A stretch of DNA of 64,000 nt from Sphingomonas sp. NBWT7 (lineage in GTDB: Bacteria > Pseudomonadota > Alphaproteobacteria > Sphingomonadales > Sphingomonadaceae). Each line of letters begins with the position of its first letter. The stretch's first letter is position 1. The position numbers and the translations under genes were made by a program. Below the pieces are notes generated by a model that did not search any database, was not told the DNA's origin, and saw only the letters and a list, made by a program, of their open reading frames with translations. Below are positions 45,066 to 58,628 of the stretch, piece by piece. Location: the NCBI RefSeq assembly GCF_014217605.1, contig NZ_CP043639.1, forward strand, positions 2,503,501 to 2,567,500. The letters are read 5' to 3'.

Positions 45066-45485
45066 ATGAACCTTGGTCGCCTGAACCATGTCGGCGTCGC
45101 GACGCCGTCGATCGAGAAATCGGTCGAAACGTACCGCACGCTGCTCGGCGCGGCGGCGATCGGCGAGCCGTTCGACCTGCCGGCGCAGGGGGTGAAGGTG
45201 TGCTTCGTCGATGCGCCCAACACCCAGATCGAGTTGATCGAGCCGTATGACGCGAGCTCGCCGATCGCCGGCTTCCTCAAGAAGAACCCGGCGGGCGGGC
45301 AGCATCACGTGTGCTTCGAGGTGCCCGACATCGACGCCGCAGTGGCGCATCTCAAGGCGAACGGCGCGACGGTGCTGGGCGAGCCGCGGATCGGCGCGCA
45401 CGGCACGCCGATCATCTTCGTCCACCCCAAGGACTTCGGCGGCATGCTCGTCGAGCTGATGGAAGAGCCCAAGCAGGCGCATTGA
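45066..45485 (+). CDS. mce: Methylmalonyl-CoA epimerase
   Basis: A 139-residue vicinal-oxygen-chelate enzyme that interconverts the 2S and 2R forms of methylmalonyl-CoA, linking propionyl-CoA carboxylase to the mutase. Metal-ligand blocks are LNHVGVATPSIEKSVETYRT (His), IELIEPYDASSPIAGFLKKN (Glu), GGQHHVCFEVPDI (His) and MLVELMEEP (Glu). AGAGGA precedes the ATG. Confidence 0.95.
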   Translation: MNLGRLNHVGVATPSIEKSVETYRTLLGAAAIGEPFDLPAQGVKVCFVDAPNTQIELIEPYDASSPIAGFLKKNPAGGQHHVCFEVPDIDAAVAHLKANGATVLGEPRIGAHGTPIIFVHPKDFGGMLVELMEEPKQAH

Positions 45486-45507
45486 ACACGATAAAAGGAG
45501 AGCGGGA

Positions 45508-46299
45508 ATGGCTGATTACGAAACGATCCTGACGGAAAAGAAGGGCGATGTCCTCGTCATCACGCTGAACCGCCCCGAGCGGCTCAACGCGGCGTCGATC
45601 CAGCTCGCCGAGGACCTGACGGTCGCGCTGTACGATCTGCAGGGCGCGCGCGCGGTGCTGCTGACGGGCGCGGGCCGGGCATTCTGCTCGGGCGCCGATC
45701 TTCAGGCCCGCGGCGGCGGCGACAGCGTGGTGAAGGGTGGTGACACCAGCCACCGCGCGCTGATGAACTTCTACAACCCGCTGATGAGCCAGATCATGAA
45801 CCTGTCGGTGCCGGTCGTCACCGCGGTGAACGGCCCGGCGGCGGGCGTCGGCTGCTCGATGGGGCTGTCGGGCGATTTCGTGTTCGCCGGCAAGAGCGCG
45901 TACTTCCTCCAGGCGTTCGTCAACATCGGGCTGGTGCCCGACGGCGGCTCGACCTGGCTGCTCGCCAAGACGATCGGCAAGGCGCGCGCGACGCAAATGA
46001 TGATGCTGGGCGAGCGGATCGGCGCCGAGCAGGCCGAGCAGTGGGGGCTGATCTACAAGGCGGTCGACGACGCCGCGCTGATGGACGAGGCGCTGGCGAT
46101 GGCGACGCGCCTCGCGAGCGGGCCGACCGTCGCGCTGTCGGCGATGCGCAAGAACATTCAGGTCGCACTCGACGGCACGTTCGATCAGGTGCTGCGCGCC
46201 GAGGCGGAGGGGCAGCGGCTCGCCGGTGGTTCGCAGGATTCGCGCGAGGGGGGGCTCAGCTTCCTCGAGAAGCGCAAGCCGGTGTTCAGGGGCCAGTAA
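45508..46299 (+). CDS. Enoyl-CoA hydratase/isomerase family protein
   Basis: A 263-residue crotonase-fold protein. The oxyanion-hole segments are GRAFCSGADLQARGG and GPAAGVGCSMGLSGDFVFA. PDGGSTWLLAKTIGKARA carries the usual position of the catalytic residue; it reads LVPDGGS, as in PaaG/FadB-like isomerase-type members rather than a double-Glu hydratase. AAGGAGAG precedes the ATG. Its place between the epimerase and mutase suggests a role in acyl-CoA degradation feeding propionyl-CoA. Confidence 0.87.
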   Translation: MADYETILTEKKGDVLVITLNRPERLNAASIQLAEDLTVALYDLQGARAVLLTGAGRAFCSGADLQARGGGDSVVKGGDTSHRALMNFYNPLMSQIMNLSVPVVTAVNGPAAGVGCSMGLSGDFVFAGKSAYFLQAFVNIGLVPDGGSTWLLAKTIGKARATQMMMLGERIGAEQAEQWGLIYKAVDDAALMDEALAMATRLASGPTVALSAMRKNIQVALDGTFDQVLRAEAEGQRLAGGSQDSREGGLSFLEKRKPVFRGQ

Positions 46300-46309
46300 A
46301 CCACATGCT

Positions 46310-46437
46310 CCGTTCGTCCTGAGGAGAGGCTGAGCGGCGCGAAGTTTCGTCTCGAAGGACCGCCCCGCGCGTTGACGCGGATGGCAGTCCTCCGAGACGG
46401 CACTTCGACAAGCTCAGTGCCTCCTCAGGACGAACGG
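46310..46437. repeat. Long inverted repeat, second locus of the dispersed family
   Basis: The left arm (46310-46360, starting CCGTTCGTCCTGAGGAG and ending CTCGAAGGAC) and the right arm (46386-46437, ending CTCAGGACGAACGG) are ~50-nt imperfect inverted copies around a GC-rich centre with its own small hairpin (CCGCG...CGCGG). It fills the gap between the hydratase gene and the mutase gene and ends only 5 bp before the mutase ATG. The same family forms the cluster at 241-422. Confidence 0.85.
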
Positions 46438-46442
46438 CTGGG

Positions 46443-48692
46443 ATGACGATAGCAATGACCGACAAGCCCGAAACCAACCTTGGCGAAGACACCGGCGCCG
46501 CGCCCAAGCCGGCACCGATGCCGACCGAAGTCGCGTCGCCGCCGCCCGCGCCCACGCTCGACACATGGGCGAAGGCCGCCGCCAAGGAGGTGAAGGGCAA
46601 GAATCTCACGTGGGACACGCCCGAGGGGATTCAGGTCAAGCCGCTCTATACCGAAGCGGATACCGAAGGCTGGGAGCCGGGTCTGCCCGGTTTCGCGCCT
46701 TTCACACGCGGCGTGCGCGCGTCGATGTATGCCGGGCGCCCGTGGACGATCCGCCAGTATGCCGGCTTCTCGACCGCCGAGGAATCGAACGCCTTCTATC
46801 ACCGCAACCTGAAGGCGGGGCAGAAGGGGCTGTCGGTCGCGTTCGATCTCGCGACGCACCGCGGCTATGACAGCGACCACCCACGCGTCACCGGCGACGT
46901 CGGCAAGGCGGGCGTCGCGATCGACACGATCGACGACATGAAGATCCTGTTCGACGGCATCCCGCTCGATCAGATGAGCGTGTCGATGACGATGAACGGC
47001 GCGGTGATCCCGATCCTCGCCTTCTTCATCGTCGCGGGCGAGGAGCAGGGCGTCGACCGCAAGCTGCTCGACGGGACCATCCAGAACGACATCCTCAAGG
47101 AGTTCATGGTCCGCAACACGTACATCTACCCGCCCGAGCCGAGCATGCGGATCATCTCGGACATCTTCGGCTACACCAGCCGCGAGATGCCGAAGTTCAA
47201 TTCGATCTCGATCTCCGGCTATCACATGCAGGAAGCTGGCGCGACGCAGGTGCAGGAGCTCGCCTTCACCATCGCCGACGGCATGGAATATGTGAAATAC
47301 GGCGTCGCGAGCGGGCTCGATATCGACAAGTTCGCGGGCCGCCTGTCGTTCTTCTTCGCGATCGGCATGAACTTCTTCATGGAAGTCGCCAAGCTGCGCG
47401 CCGCGCGCGTGCTGTGGCACCGCGTGATGACCAACCTTGGCGCGCAGGACGAACGCTCGAAGATGCTGCGCACGCACTGCCAGACGTCGGGCGTCTCGCT
47501 AACCGAGAAGGATCCGTACAACAACGTCATGCGCACCACGATCGAGGCGATGGCGGCGATGCTGGGCGGCACCCAGTCGCTCCATACCAACGCGCTCGAT
47601 GAGGCGATCGCGCTGCCGACCGATTTCTCCGCCCGCATCGCGCGCAACACGCAGATCGTGATTCAGGAAGAGACGGGGATGACCAAGGTCGTCGATCCGC
47701 TCGGCGGCAGCTATTACGTCGAGGCGCTGACCAAGGATCTGGTCGACCGCGCATGGGCGATCATCGAGCGCGTCGAGGCGGAGGGCGGCATGGCCAAGGC
47801 GGTCGCCGCCGGCTGGCCAAAGGCGATGATCGAGGAAGCGTCCGCGGCGCGCGCGGCGCGGATCGATCGCGGCGAGGAAGTCGTCGTCGGCGTCAACAAA
47901 TACACCAAGGACAAGGAGGATCCGATCGAGATCCTCGACGTCGACAACGTCGCGGTGCGCGAGGCGCAAATCCGCCGCATCGAGAAGGTGAAGGCGGAGC
48001 GCGACGGCGCGGCGTGCCAAGTGGCGCTCGACGCGCTGCGCGACGGCGCGAAGGGTAATGGCAACCTGCTCGAACTCGCGGTGGAATGCGCGCGCAAGCG
48101 GGCGACGCTGGGCGAGATCTCGGCGGCGATGGAGGATGTGTTCGGCCGCTTCGGCACGTTCCCTACGCCGGTGAAGGGCATCTACGGCGGCGCGTACAAG
48201 GAGGACGAGCGCTGGGCGCGGCTGCTGCGCGGTGTTGAGGCGACCGAGCGCCGGCTCGGCCGCCGCCCCCGCATGTTCGTCGCCAAGATGGGGCAGGACG
48301 GGCACGATCGCGGCGCCAATCTCGTCTCGTCGATGTTCGGCGACCTGGGGTTCGAGGTGATCGCCGGGCCGCTGTTCCAGACGCCGAAGGAATCGGCCGC
48401 GGTGGCGCTGGAAAAGGACGTCGACGTCGTCGGCGCGTCGAGCCTCGCCGCGGGTCACAAGACGCTGATTCCCGAACTGATCGGCCACCTGCGCGATGCC
48501 GGGCGCCCGGACATCAAGGTGATCGCGGGCGGTGTGATCCCGGCGCAGGACTATCAGGCGCTGTACGACAGCGGCGTGCAGGCGATCTTCGGCCCGGGCA
48601 CCAACCTCATCAAGGCGGCAGAGGACGTGCTGCGGCTGCTCGGCCACAACATGCCGCCCGAAGGCGAAGAGCAGGCGGAGGCGGCGGAGTGA
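46443..48692 (+). CDS. scpA: Methylmalonyl-CoA mutase
   Basis: A 749-residue adenosylcobalamin enzyme converting (R)-methylmalonyl-CoA to succinyl-CoA. The N-terminal TIM-barrel has [20 protein letters not shown] and [20 protein letters not shown]. The C-terminal B12 domain has [16 protein letters not shown], where His 621 is the cobalt ligand of the DxHxxG motif. The family is present as a single-chain homodimer-type enzyme. ATG 46443 and 46455 are both possible; no clear Shine-Dalgarno, because a repeat ends just upstream. Its stop overlaps the next gene. Confidence 0.97.
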   Translation: MTIAMTDKPETNLGEDTGAAPKPAPMPTEVASPPPAPTLDTWAKAAAKEVKGKNLTWDTPEGIQVKPLYTEADTEGWEPGLPGFAPFTRGVRASMYAGRPWTIRQYAGFSTAEESNAFYHRNLKAGQKGLSVAFDLATHRGYDSDHPRVTGDVGKAGVAIDTIDDMKILFDGIPLDQMSVSMTMNGAVIPILAFFIVAGEEQGVDRKLLDGTIQNDILKEFMVRNTYIYPPEPSMRIISDIFGYTSREMPKFNSISISGYHMQEAGATQVQELAFTIADGMEYVKYGVASGLDIDKFAGRLSFFFAIGMNFFMEVAKLRAARVLWHRVMTNLGAQDERSKMLRTHCQTSGVSLTEKDPYNNVMRTTIEAMAAMLGGTQSLHTNALDEAIALPTDFSARIARNTQIVIQEETGMTKVVDPLGGSYYVEALTKDLVDRAWAIIERVEAEGGMAKAVAAGWPKAMIEEASAARAARIDRGEEVVVGVNKYTKDKEDPIEILDVDNVAVREAQIRRIEKVKAERDGAACQVALDALRDGAKGNGNLLELAVECARKRATLGEISAAMEDVFGRFGTFPTPVKGIYGGAYKEDERWARLLRGVEATERRLGRRPRMFVAKMGQDGHDRGANLVSSMFGDLGFEVIAGPLFQTPKESAAVALEKDVDVVGASSLAAGHKTLIPELIGHLRDAGRPDIKVIAGGVIPAQDYQALYDSGVQAIFGPGTNLIKAAEDVLRLLGHNMPPEGEEQAEAAE

Positions 48693-49078
48693 GACTGCTC
48701 GTGCACACTGCGGGTCTGGCCTGCATCGCGCTGTTATGTGCCACCCCCGCCGCCGCGCAGACGCAGGCGCAGATGAACGCTTCCGCCGGCACAGACTATC
48801 GGCGCGCCGACGCCGCGATGACGGCGCAGTGGAAAGCGACGTACGCGTACATGAAGCGTGAGGATGCGCAGAACACGGTGGGCACGCGCAGCCCGGGCTA
48901 TGCCGCGGCGACGCTCGCCAGCCAGCGCGCGTGGCTCGCCTTCCGCGACGCGCAATGCGCGATCGAGACGAAGGAGGTCGAGGGCGGATCGATGGCGCCG
49001 ATGGTGCGCGCCGGCTGCCTCACGCGGCTGACCAAGGAACGGACGAAGCAATTGAAAGATTTGATGTGGCGCCGATGA
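48689..49078 (+). CDS. LprI-like (DUF1311) secreted protein
   Basis: A 129-residue exported protein: signal peptide [20 protein letters not shown], then a DUF1311-type helical domain with [20 protein letters not shown] and [20 protein letters not shown], where the two cysteines probably pair. LprI was reported as a lysozyme inhibitor in Mycobacterium; the function here is unknown. GTG 48689 overlaps the mutase stop, and the stop overlaps bioB, so it is embedded in the operon. Confidence 0.82.
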   Translation: MRLLVHTAGLACIALLCATPAAAQTQAQMNASAGTDYRRADAAMTAQWKATYAYMKREDAQNTVGTRSPGYAAATLASQRAWLAFRDAQCAIETKEVEGGSMAPMVRAGCLTRLTKERTKQLKDLMWRR

Positions 49079-50088
49079 TCCGCACCGATTGGACGCGGGC
49101 GGAGATCGCCGACCTGTTCGACCTGCCGTTCGACGAACTGATGTGGCGCGCGCAATCGGTGCACCGCGCGCACCATGCGGCGGGCGAGGTGCAATTGTGC
49201 ACGCTGCTGTCGATCAAGACCGGCGGCTGCCCCGAGGATTGCGGCTATTGCTCGCAGTCCGCCTCCGCCGACAGCGGGGTGAAGGCGACCAAGTTGATGG
49301 ACGTGCGCGCCGTGCTGCAGAGCGCCGCGCAGGCGAAGGACGCGGGCTCGCAGCGCTTCTGCATGGGCGCGGCGTGGCGCAATCCCAAGGACAAGGACAT
49401 GCCCGCCATCGTCGAGATGGTGCGCGGCGTGCGCCAGATGGGGATGGAGACGTGCATGACGCTGGGGATGCTCACCCCGCGCCAGGCCGCGATGCTCGCC
49501 GACGCCGGGCTCGATTACTACAACCACAATATCGATACCTCGCCGGAGCGGTACGGCGACGTCATCACCACGCGCACCTTCGGCGAGCGGCTCGAAACGC
49601 TGGAGAACGTCCGCACCGCCGGGATCAACGTGTGCTGCGGCGGGATCGTCGGCATGGGCGAGACGCGCGAGGATCGCGTCGGCTTCGTTCACGCGCTCGC
49701 GACGCTGCCGCGGCATCCGGAAAGCGTGCCGGTAAACGCGCTGGTGCCGGTGAAGGGCACCGTGCTCGGCGACATGCTGGCGGACACGCCGCTCGCCAAG
49801 ATCGACGACATCGAGTTCGTGCGGACGGTGGCGGTGGCGCGGATCACCATGCCGATGAGCATGGTGCGCCTGTCGGCGGGGCGGGAGAGCATGAGCGAGG
49901 CGACCCAGGCTTTGTGCTTCATGGCCGGCGCGAATTCGATCTTCACCGGCGACAAGCTGCTGACCGCGGGCAACCGCGGCGACAGCGCCGACGCCGCGCT
50001 GTTCGCGAAGCTCGGCGTGCGGCCGATGCAGGCGGAAGAGCCGATGCGCGCACGCCGCGACGAAGCCGCGCTCGAGCCGGCTGAATAA
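49075..50088 (+). CDS. bioB: Biotin synthase
   Basis: A 337-residue radical-SAM enzyme that inserts sulfur into dethiobiotin. The cluster motif is [14 protein letters not shown] (CxxxCxxC), followed by [15 protein letters not shown] and [23 protein letters not shown] 49075 overlaps the LprI-like stop. The family normally begins close to here, so the long open frame upstream is ignored. Other bio genes are absent; placement before pccA suggests it supplies biotin to the carboxylase. Confidence 0.96.
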   Translation: MIRTDWTRAEIADLFDLPFDELMWRAQSVHRAHHAAGEVQLCTLLSIKTGGCPEDCGYCSQSASADSGVKATKLMDVRAVLQSAAQAKDAGSQRFCMGAAWRNPKDKDMPAIVEMVRGVRQMGMETCMTLGMLTPRQAAMLADAGLDYYNHNIDTSPERYGDVITTRTFGERLETLENVRTAGINVCCGGIVGMGETREDRVGFVHALATLPRHPESVPVNALVPVKGTVLGDMLADTPLAKIDDIEFVRTVAVARITMPMSMVRLSAGRESMSEATQALCFMAGANSIFTGDKLLTAGNRGDSADAALFAKLGVRPMQAEEPMRARRDEAALEPAE

Positions 50089-50170
50089 AGGTGATCGGGG
50101 AGCCTGCCTCCCCGCATAGGGTTCGATCGCTTGCGACGGCACACCCGCCGCAGGCCTAGGGGAGAAGGCA

Positions 50171-52198
<2,028 letters not shown>

Positions 52199-52314
52199 CC
52201 GATCTCCCGTTCCTGCCGGTTCCGGAGGCCGGCAGAAACGGCGCGTGCCGCACTGCGACAAATCGCGACACTAAAGTGCTGGACCGGACGGGCCGCCGCC
52301 GCCATCCCGATCCC

Positions 52315-53766
52315 ATGCAGCGTTTCCGCGCCTCGCTCCTCCTCGCCGTCGCGCTCGGCGGATGCACCGTCGGGCCCGACTATCGTCCGCGTACGGCGAG
52401 CGAGCTGGGCGTTCCCGACGCCTATTCGGTTACCGCGGCGCCGACGCGCGAGGATCTGACGCGCTGGTGGCGCGGGTTCGACGATCCCGTGCTCGGCGAT
52501 CTCGTCGAGCGTGCCGCGGCGACCAATCTCGACATTGCGCAGGCAGCGGCGCGGCTGCGCCAAGCACGCGAGGCGCTGGTGCAGAACCGCGCGACCCTGC
52601 TGCCGACGCTCAACGGCTCGGGCGGCTACAGCCGGTCGGAGACGCTACGCGGCGGCGGCACCGTCCAGAACGTCGGCGGGGGCGGGGGCTCGAACTTCTC
52701 GCTCGGGCTCGACGCGCAATACCAGCTCGGCCTGTTCGGCGAGGTGCGGCGCACGATCGAGGCGAGCCGCGCGCAATATGAAGCGTCGGGGTTCGATCAG
52801 GCGACCGTGCTGCTGTCAGTGCAGGCGGAGGTCGCGCGCAACTACGTGCTGGCGCGGCTGTATCAGCTGCAGCTCGCGAACGCGCGCGACAGCCTCGCGT
52901 TGCAGGACGACAATCTCGAGATTGCCGGCTTCCGCGTCCAGGCGGGGCTCGTCTCCAGCCTCGATCAGGAGCAGGCCCGCGTCCAGCGCGCGCAGACTGC
53001 AGCGTCGATCCCGCAGATCGAGCAGCAATATAACGCCGCCGTGTCGCGGCTGGGCGTGCTGACCGGCCAGGCGCCCGGCGCGCTCAAGCCGCTGCTCGCC
53101 GCGCCGCGGCCGATCCCGCGTGGGCCGCAGGCGGCAGGCGCGGGCATCCCCGCCGACGTGCTGCGCCAGCGCCCTGACGTTCGCTCGGCGGAGCGCAACC
53201 TCGCCGCCGCCACCGCGCAGATCGGTGTCGCCAAGGCGCAGCTCTATCCCGCGCTCGCGATCAGCGGCAGCATCAACACCAATGCGGGCAACATCGGCGG
53301 GCTGCTCGAGACGATCACGGGCGGGCTTTTCGCCGGGCTGACGCAGGCGATCTTCAACGGCGGACGGTTGCGCAGCCAGGTCCGTGGGGCCGAAGCCGCG
53401 ACCGATGCCGCGCTCGCCGCGTACAAGCAGGCGGTGCTCATCGCGCTTGAGGACGTCGAGAACGCTCTGGTCGCGCGGCGCAGCGCGCAGGAGCGCGAGC
53501 GGCAGTTCGCGATCGCGCTCAACGCGGCGAACGCCTCGGCAATCCTCAGCCGCAGCCAGTATCGCACCGGCCTCACCGATTTCACGACGCTTAGCCAGCA
53601 GGAGGCGGCGCTGCTGTCGGCGCGCAACAGCGCGGCGCAGGCGCGCGGCGATCAGGCGACGGCGCTCATCCAGCTATACACCGCGCTCGGCGGCGGGTGG
53701 GACGCGGGCGCCGCGCCGCTCGCCGATACCGATCCGCAGCGTCTCAACCAGAACGGATCGCGCTGA
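52315..53766 (+). CDS. Outer-membrane efflux channel lipoprotein (NodT/TolC-type)
   Basis: A 483-residue outer-membrane factor of tripartite efflux systems. The lipoprotein signal LLLAVALGGCTVGPDYRP includes the Cys lipidation site and the family start GPDY. Two repeated OEP halves are visible, with ADVLRQRPDVRSAERNLAAA and the FAGLTQAIFNGGRLRSQVRG block. ATG 52315 is chosen for the signal peptide. Overlaps the macA start by one base. Confidence 0.93.
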   Translation: MQRFRASLLLAVALGGCTVGPDYRPRTASELGVPDAYSVTAAPTREDLTRWWRGFDDPVLGDLVERAAATNLDIAQAAARLRQAREALVQNRATLLPTLNGSGGYSRSETLRGGGTVQNVGGGGGSNFSLGLDAQYQLGLFGEVRRTIEASRAQYEASGFDQATVLLSVQAEVARNYVLARLYQLQLANARDSLALQDDNLEIAGFRVQAGLVSSLDQEQARVQRAQTAASIPQIEQQYNAAVSRLGVLTGQAPGALKPLLAAPRPIPRGPQAAGAGIPADVLRQRPDVRSAERNLAAATAQIGVAKAQLYPALAISGSINTNAGNIGGLLETITGGLFAGLTQAIFNGGRLRSQVRGAEAATDAALAAYKQAVLIALEDVENALVARRSAQERERQFAIALNAANASAILSRSQYRTGLTDFTTLSQQEAALLSARNSAAQARGDQATALIQLYTALGGGWDAGAAPLADTDPQRLNQNGSR

Positions 53767-55140
53767 TGGCGACGACGGACCTCGACGATTTCCTTGGCGT
53801 GAAGCCGCAGCCCGCGTGGCGGCGCTGGATCAAATGGCCAGCGATCGCGCTCGGCGTCATCCTGCTCGTGCTGCTCGGCATGCGCCTGTTCGGTTCGAGC
53901 GCGGAGACGGGATACGCCACCGCGCCGGTGCGGCGGGGCGATCTGACCGTCACCGTTTCCGCGACGGGCAAGCTCGCGCCGACCAACCAGGTAACGGTGG
54001 GTTCGCAATTGTCGGGGCTTGTCACGCGTGTCGTCGTCGACGTCAACGACCGCGTCGTCGCCGGCCAGCCGCTCGCGCTGATTGATCCCGAGCAGATCGA
54101 CGATCAGATTCGCGCCGGCGAGGCGCAGCTCGCCGCCAATGTCGCGCAGGTCAACCAGGCGCGCGCCACGGTGTCCGAAGCGCAGGCGCAGCTCGCGCGG
54201 TTGCAGGAGGTTTACCGGCTGTCGAACGGCCGCGTGCCCTCGAAGACCGAGCTGCAGACCGGTCAGGCCAATGCGCAGCGCGCGGTCGCCGCACAGCGCG
54301 TCGCGGAGGCCAATGTCTCCGCCGCGCGCGCCAATCTCGCGCAGAGTCAGACGCAGCGCCAGCGCGCGATCATCCGCTCGCCCGTCAACGGCGTCGTGCT
54401 CGCGCGGCAGGTCGATCCCGGTCAGACGGTCGCCGCCTCGTTCAACACGCCGACGCTGTTCGTCATCGCCGAGGATCTGAGCCAGATGAAGCTCGAGGTC
54501 GCGATCGACGAGGCGGATGTCGGCGCGGTGAAGCAGGGGCAGAAGGCGAGCTTCGCCGTCGATGCCTTTCCCGGCCGCACCTTCCCGGCGACGATCACCC
54601 GCGTCGATCTGGGTTCGAACCTGACCGCCAGCACGGCGAGCGCATCGAGCAGCGGCACGGCGAGCACGACGGCGAGCACCGGGCAGGTCGTCTCCTATGC
54701 TGCCGATCTCACCGTCGCGAACCCGACGATGGAGCTGCGCCCGGGGATGACGGCCACCGCGGATATTGTCACCAGCGACAAGAAGAACGTGCTGCTCGTG
54801 CCCAATGCGGCGTTCCGCTTCGCGCCGACCGCGGCGGGCGACGGCGGGCAGGGCGGCATCGCCGGCTCGCTCACCTTCCGTCCGCGCCGCGGCAATTGCG
54901 CCGAGCGCCAGGTGACGGTGGGCCGCGGCGCGCAGCAGACCGTGTACGTCAAGGGCGAGGACGGCCAGCCGCGCGCGATCCAGGTGACGACCGGCGATAC
55001 CAACGGCAGCGTGACGGAAGTGCTGTCGGGCGGGCTCAAGCCAGGCATGCAGGTCATCACCGGGCAGCTGGCGGGCGGTGACGAGGGCGCGGCGCCGCGC
55101 GGCGGCGGCCAGCGCCGCCAGCGGCAGGGAGGCGGCGGCG

Positions 55141-55157
<17 letters not shown>
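53766..55157 (+). CDS. MacA-like periplasmic adaptor
   Basis: A 463-residue HlyD/MacA-type membrane-fusion protein. One membrane anchor (WPAIALGVILLVLLGMRLF, residues ~23-41), lipoyl halves, a coiled-coil hairpin (QVNQARATVSEAQAQLARLQ ... AQSQTQRQRAIIRSPVNGVV), and beta-barrel domains. A Ser/Thr/Ala-rich insert lies near residue 285 and the C-terminus is Gly/Gln/Arg-rich. Together with the next two genes it forms a MacAB-type exporter for antibiotics, peptides or siderophore-like compounds. Confidence 0.9.
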
Positions 55158-57092
<1,935 letters not shown>

Positions 57093-57103
57093 CGCATCGG
57101 TAA

Positions 57104-57715
57104 TCAGGCGCGTCGGCGGGTATGCGCCTCGGGTGCGTGGACCAGCCGGCGCAACTCCTCGAGCTCCCCAGGTGTGTCGACATCGATCAGTTCGGCCGCG
57201 GTGGTGACGACGTGCTTGCCCGCGCGGATCAGCGCGCGCGCACCGTGATCGCCGGTGATCGCCAGCAGCTCGTCGAACCGATCGCGCCCGAACAAGGCCG
57301 GCGGGCGCGGCTGGCGACCGTCGCTCGACGCCACCACCGCGCGCGCATCGTCGGCGGCGTCGAGCAAATTGTAGACGTGCGTCGCGGTAACGCGCGGCAT
57401 GTCGGCGAGCGCGATCGCCACCGCCGCGGCGTTGCGCGCATGCGCGCAGGCGATGCCGAGCCGCAGCGAGGACGCCATGTCGGCGATCGCGGCGTCGTTG
57501 CGAACCACGGTGTAGCCGTGCTGCGCATAGTCGATGCGGCAATTGGCGGTCACCGCGATCCGCTCGCGGAACGGCATGTCCTCCAGCGCCACCGCGACGT
57601 GCAGCCCGAGGGCGCGGCCGAGAAACGGTTCGTCGAGCTTGCTGCCGATGTCGCCGAAGCGGGTCGATTTGCCCGCCGCGAGCAGGACGAGGACGACGTC
57701 CTCAGCCGCGATCAT
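57104..57715 (-). CDS. mocA: Molybdenum cofactor cytidylyltransferase-like protein
   Basis: A 203-residue MobA/MocA-fold NTP transferase. The signature VLVLLAAGKSTRFGDIGSKL has the nucleotide-binding loop, and VAIALADMPRVTATHVYNLL holds the metal-binding LADMP. MocA attaches CMP to molybdopterin for xanthine-dehydrogenase-family enzymes; this fits with the oxidase operon it ends. Overlaps xdhC by 14 nt. Confidence 0.87.
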   Translation of the reverse strand: MIAAEDVVLVLLAAGKSTRFGDIGSKLDEPFLGRALGLHVAVALEDMPFRERIAVTANCRIDYAQHGYTVVRNDAAIADMASSLRLGIACAHARNAAAVAIALADMPRVTATHVYNLLDAADDARAVVASSDGRQPRPPALFGRDRFDELLAITGDHGARALIRAGKHVVTTAAELIDVDTPGELEELRRLVHAPEAHTRRRA

Positions 57716-58625
57716 GAAACGCCTTGATCATCGCCCCCGCGACCGACAGCGCGATCTCCGCCGGCCCGATCGCGCCGATATCGAGCCCCACGGGCCCGTC
57801 GATCCGATCGAGGTCCGCGTCGCTTACGCCCGCCGCCGCCAGCCGCTCGCGCCGCGCCGCGTGGCTCTTGCGGCTGCCCAGCGCACCGACGTAGCCGGTG
57901 TCGGCGGCGAGCGCCGCGATCAGCGCCGGGTCATCGATCTTGGTATCGTGGCTAAGCGTCACTACCGCGGTCGACGGACCCGGTTTGTACGCCGCCACCG
58001 CCTCGTCGGGCCAGCGATCGTCGAGCACCGTATCGGGAAAGCGCTCCTCGGTAAGGAAGCGCCCGCGTGGATCGACCACCACCGTTTCGATTCCCAGCGT
58101 GCGCGCGAGCCCGACCAGCGATTGCGCGATTTGCACCGCCCCGACGACGATCAGCCGGCGCGGCGGATCGTAGCGGTTGGCGAAGACTGCCCCCGTTTCG
58201 ACGGGCCGCAGATCGGAATGGCCGGTCGCAAGATCGGTCGTCACCGTCAGCGACTGGCCGTTGGCACGCGCGGCGACGATGCGGTCGAACAATTCGGGAT
58301 CGAATCCCTCGGCGCTCACCGGCTGCACCATGACGCTGATCTGGCCGCCGCACGGCAGCCCGACTTCCCACGCGCTGGCGTCGGCTACGCCATACTCCTT
58401 TACCGCGAACGGCGCGCCCGCGAGAATCTGCGCCGCGGTATCGAGGATGTCGCCTTCGACGCAGCCGCCCGACACCGAGCCTTCGAACCGCCCGTCCTCG
58501 TGCACCAGCATGTGGCTGCCGCGCGGCCGCGGAGCCGATCCCCAGGTCGAGACGACGGTGGCGAGCGCCATCCGGGCTCCCTTCCACGCCTGGGCCGCGG
58601 AAAGGACAGGGTCGTTATCGGCCAT
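57702..58625 (-). CDS. XdhC/PaoD family molybdenum cofactor insertion chaperone
   Basis: A 307-residue XdhC/CoxI protein. The N-terminal part has ALATVVSTWGSAPRPRGSHM and SGGCVEGDI with the conserved Cys. The C-terminal Rossmann-like part has LIVVGAVQIAQSLVGLARTL and YVGALGSRKSHAARRERL. These chaperones bind and sulfurate the Mo cofactor and hand it to the large oxidase subunit encoded just upstream. The first Rossmann loop reads GAVQIA rather than the usual GaGhva. Confidence 0.92.
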   Translation of the reverse strand: MADNDPVLSAAQAWKGARMALATVVSTWGSAPRPRGSHMLVHEDGRFEGSVSGGCVEGDILDTAAQILAGAPFAVKEYGVADASAWEVGLPCGGQISVMVQPVSAEGFDPELFDRIVAARANGQSLTVTTDLATGHSDLRPVETGAVFANRYDPPRRLIVVGAVQIAQSLVGLARTLGIETVVVDPRGRFLTEERFPDTVLDDRWPDEAVAAYKPGPSTAVVTLSHDTKIDDPALIAALAADTGYVGALGSRKSHAARRERLAAAGVSDADLDRIDGPVGLDIGAIGPAEIALSVAGAMIKAFHDRG

Positions 58626-58628
58626 GGA

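Noticed and set aside
46300..46442. Cobalamin riboswitch upstream of the B12-dependent mutase
   Set aside because: The gap is filled by the dispersed inverted repeat; no B12-box pattern seen.
50097..50113. Hairpin GGGGAG-CCTGC-CTCCCC between bioB and pccA
   Set aside because: The stem is only 6 bp and has no T-run; too weak to call a terminator.
52213..52235. Hairpin CTGCCGG...CCGGCAG between pccA and the efflux channel gene
   Set aside because: No T-run on either strand; it may be a weak terminator but cannot be supported.
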